Positions 6,764 through 6,796 of a DNA stretch of 6,796 nt are shown here, in pieces (positions within the stretch are counted from its first letter, which is position 1; each line of letters begins with the position of its first letter). Position numbers and translations under genes: made by a program. Under the pieces are notes generated by a model. The model made no database searches. It was given only the letters and a program-made list of their open reading frames with translations, and was not told the origin of the DNA. The stretch lies in assembly GCA_964514385.1 (NCBI GenBank), contig CAZEQJ010000067.1:1-6796 (forward strand), written 5' to 3'. Source of the stretch: CAZEQJ01 sp964514385 (GTDB lineage Bacteria > Bacteroidota > Bacteroidia > Cytophagales > Cyclobacteriaceae).

Positions 6764-6796
6764 AAAAAAAGCCTCAGATAAAAACCTGAGGCTTTG
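6764..6796. terminator. Strong, probably bidirectional intrinsic terminator
   Basis: AAAGCCTCAG (6768-6777) pairs perfectly with CTGAGGCTTT (6786-6795) around an 8-base loop. A run of seven A (6764-6770) precedes or forms part of the left arm and T's end the right arm, so the structure would work for transcripts from either side. It lies about 30 bases after the TAA of the membrane protein gene. The window ends at 6796, so the length of the T-tail on the + strand cannot be seen. The A-tract suggests a convergent gene just beyond the window, which is inference. Confidence 0.85.

Overview
The window reads as a chromosomal stretch from a member of the Bacteroidota, most likely a Cytophagales-like marine or soil bacterium. 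This is inferred from three things: the gene families and their divergent forms (a short cupin-type homogentisate dioxygenase, a CtpA-like S41 peptidase with a long helical tail, a divergent GroES relative); start codons with no convincing Shine-Dalgarno sequence; and a candidate promoter of the Bacteroidota TTTG / TAnnTTTG type ahead of the first gene. All recognisable genes lie on the + strand. No tRNA, rRNA, CRISPR array, insertion sequence or phage gene is visible.

Layout. Positions 1-150 are AT-rich and hold a candidate promoter. A first unit (151-2938) has an inner-membrane-anchored S41 carboxy-terminal processing protease followed after one base by homogentisate 1,2-dioxygenase, an enzyme of tyrosine/phenylalanine breakdown. 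Overlapping the end of that gene is a small two-helix membrane protein gene (2904-3412). It looks broken by a one-base frameshift near 3194-3215 and is followed at once by an intrinsic-terminator-like hairpin (3413-3433).

A second unit starts at the GTG at 3453: rmuC (a membrane-anchored coiled-coil protein with a nuclease-like core), a GroES-fold protein of about 129 residues (not a canonical GroES; no groEL nearby), and a 71-residue protein of unknown function. These three overlap or touch (ATG inside the rmuC end; TAATG junction), so they are probably one translationally coupled operon.

The last gene (5387-6739) encodes a 450-residue polytopic membrane protein of unknown function with a probable beta-rich soluble C-terminal domain. 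Its start codon lies inside a perfect 15-bp inverted repeat (5358-5403), which is the most striking non-coding structure in the window. A strong hairpin flanked by an A-tract and T's (6764-6796) closes the region and probably terminates transcription in both directions.

The window is mostly housekeeping and accessory-core genes. I do not see a clear new defence or mobile system. The points most worth following up are the rmuC / GroES-like / 71-residue operon, the start-codon hairpin and the frameshifted membrane gene.
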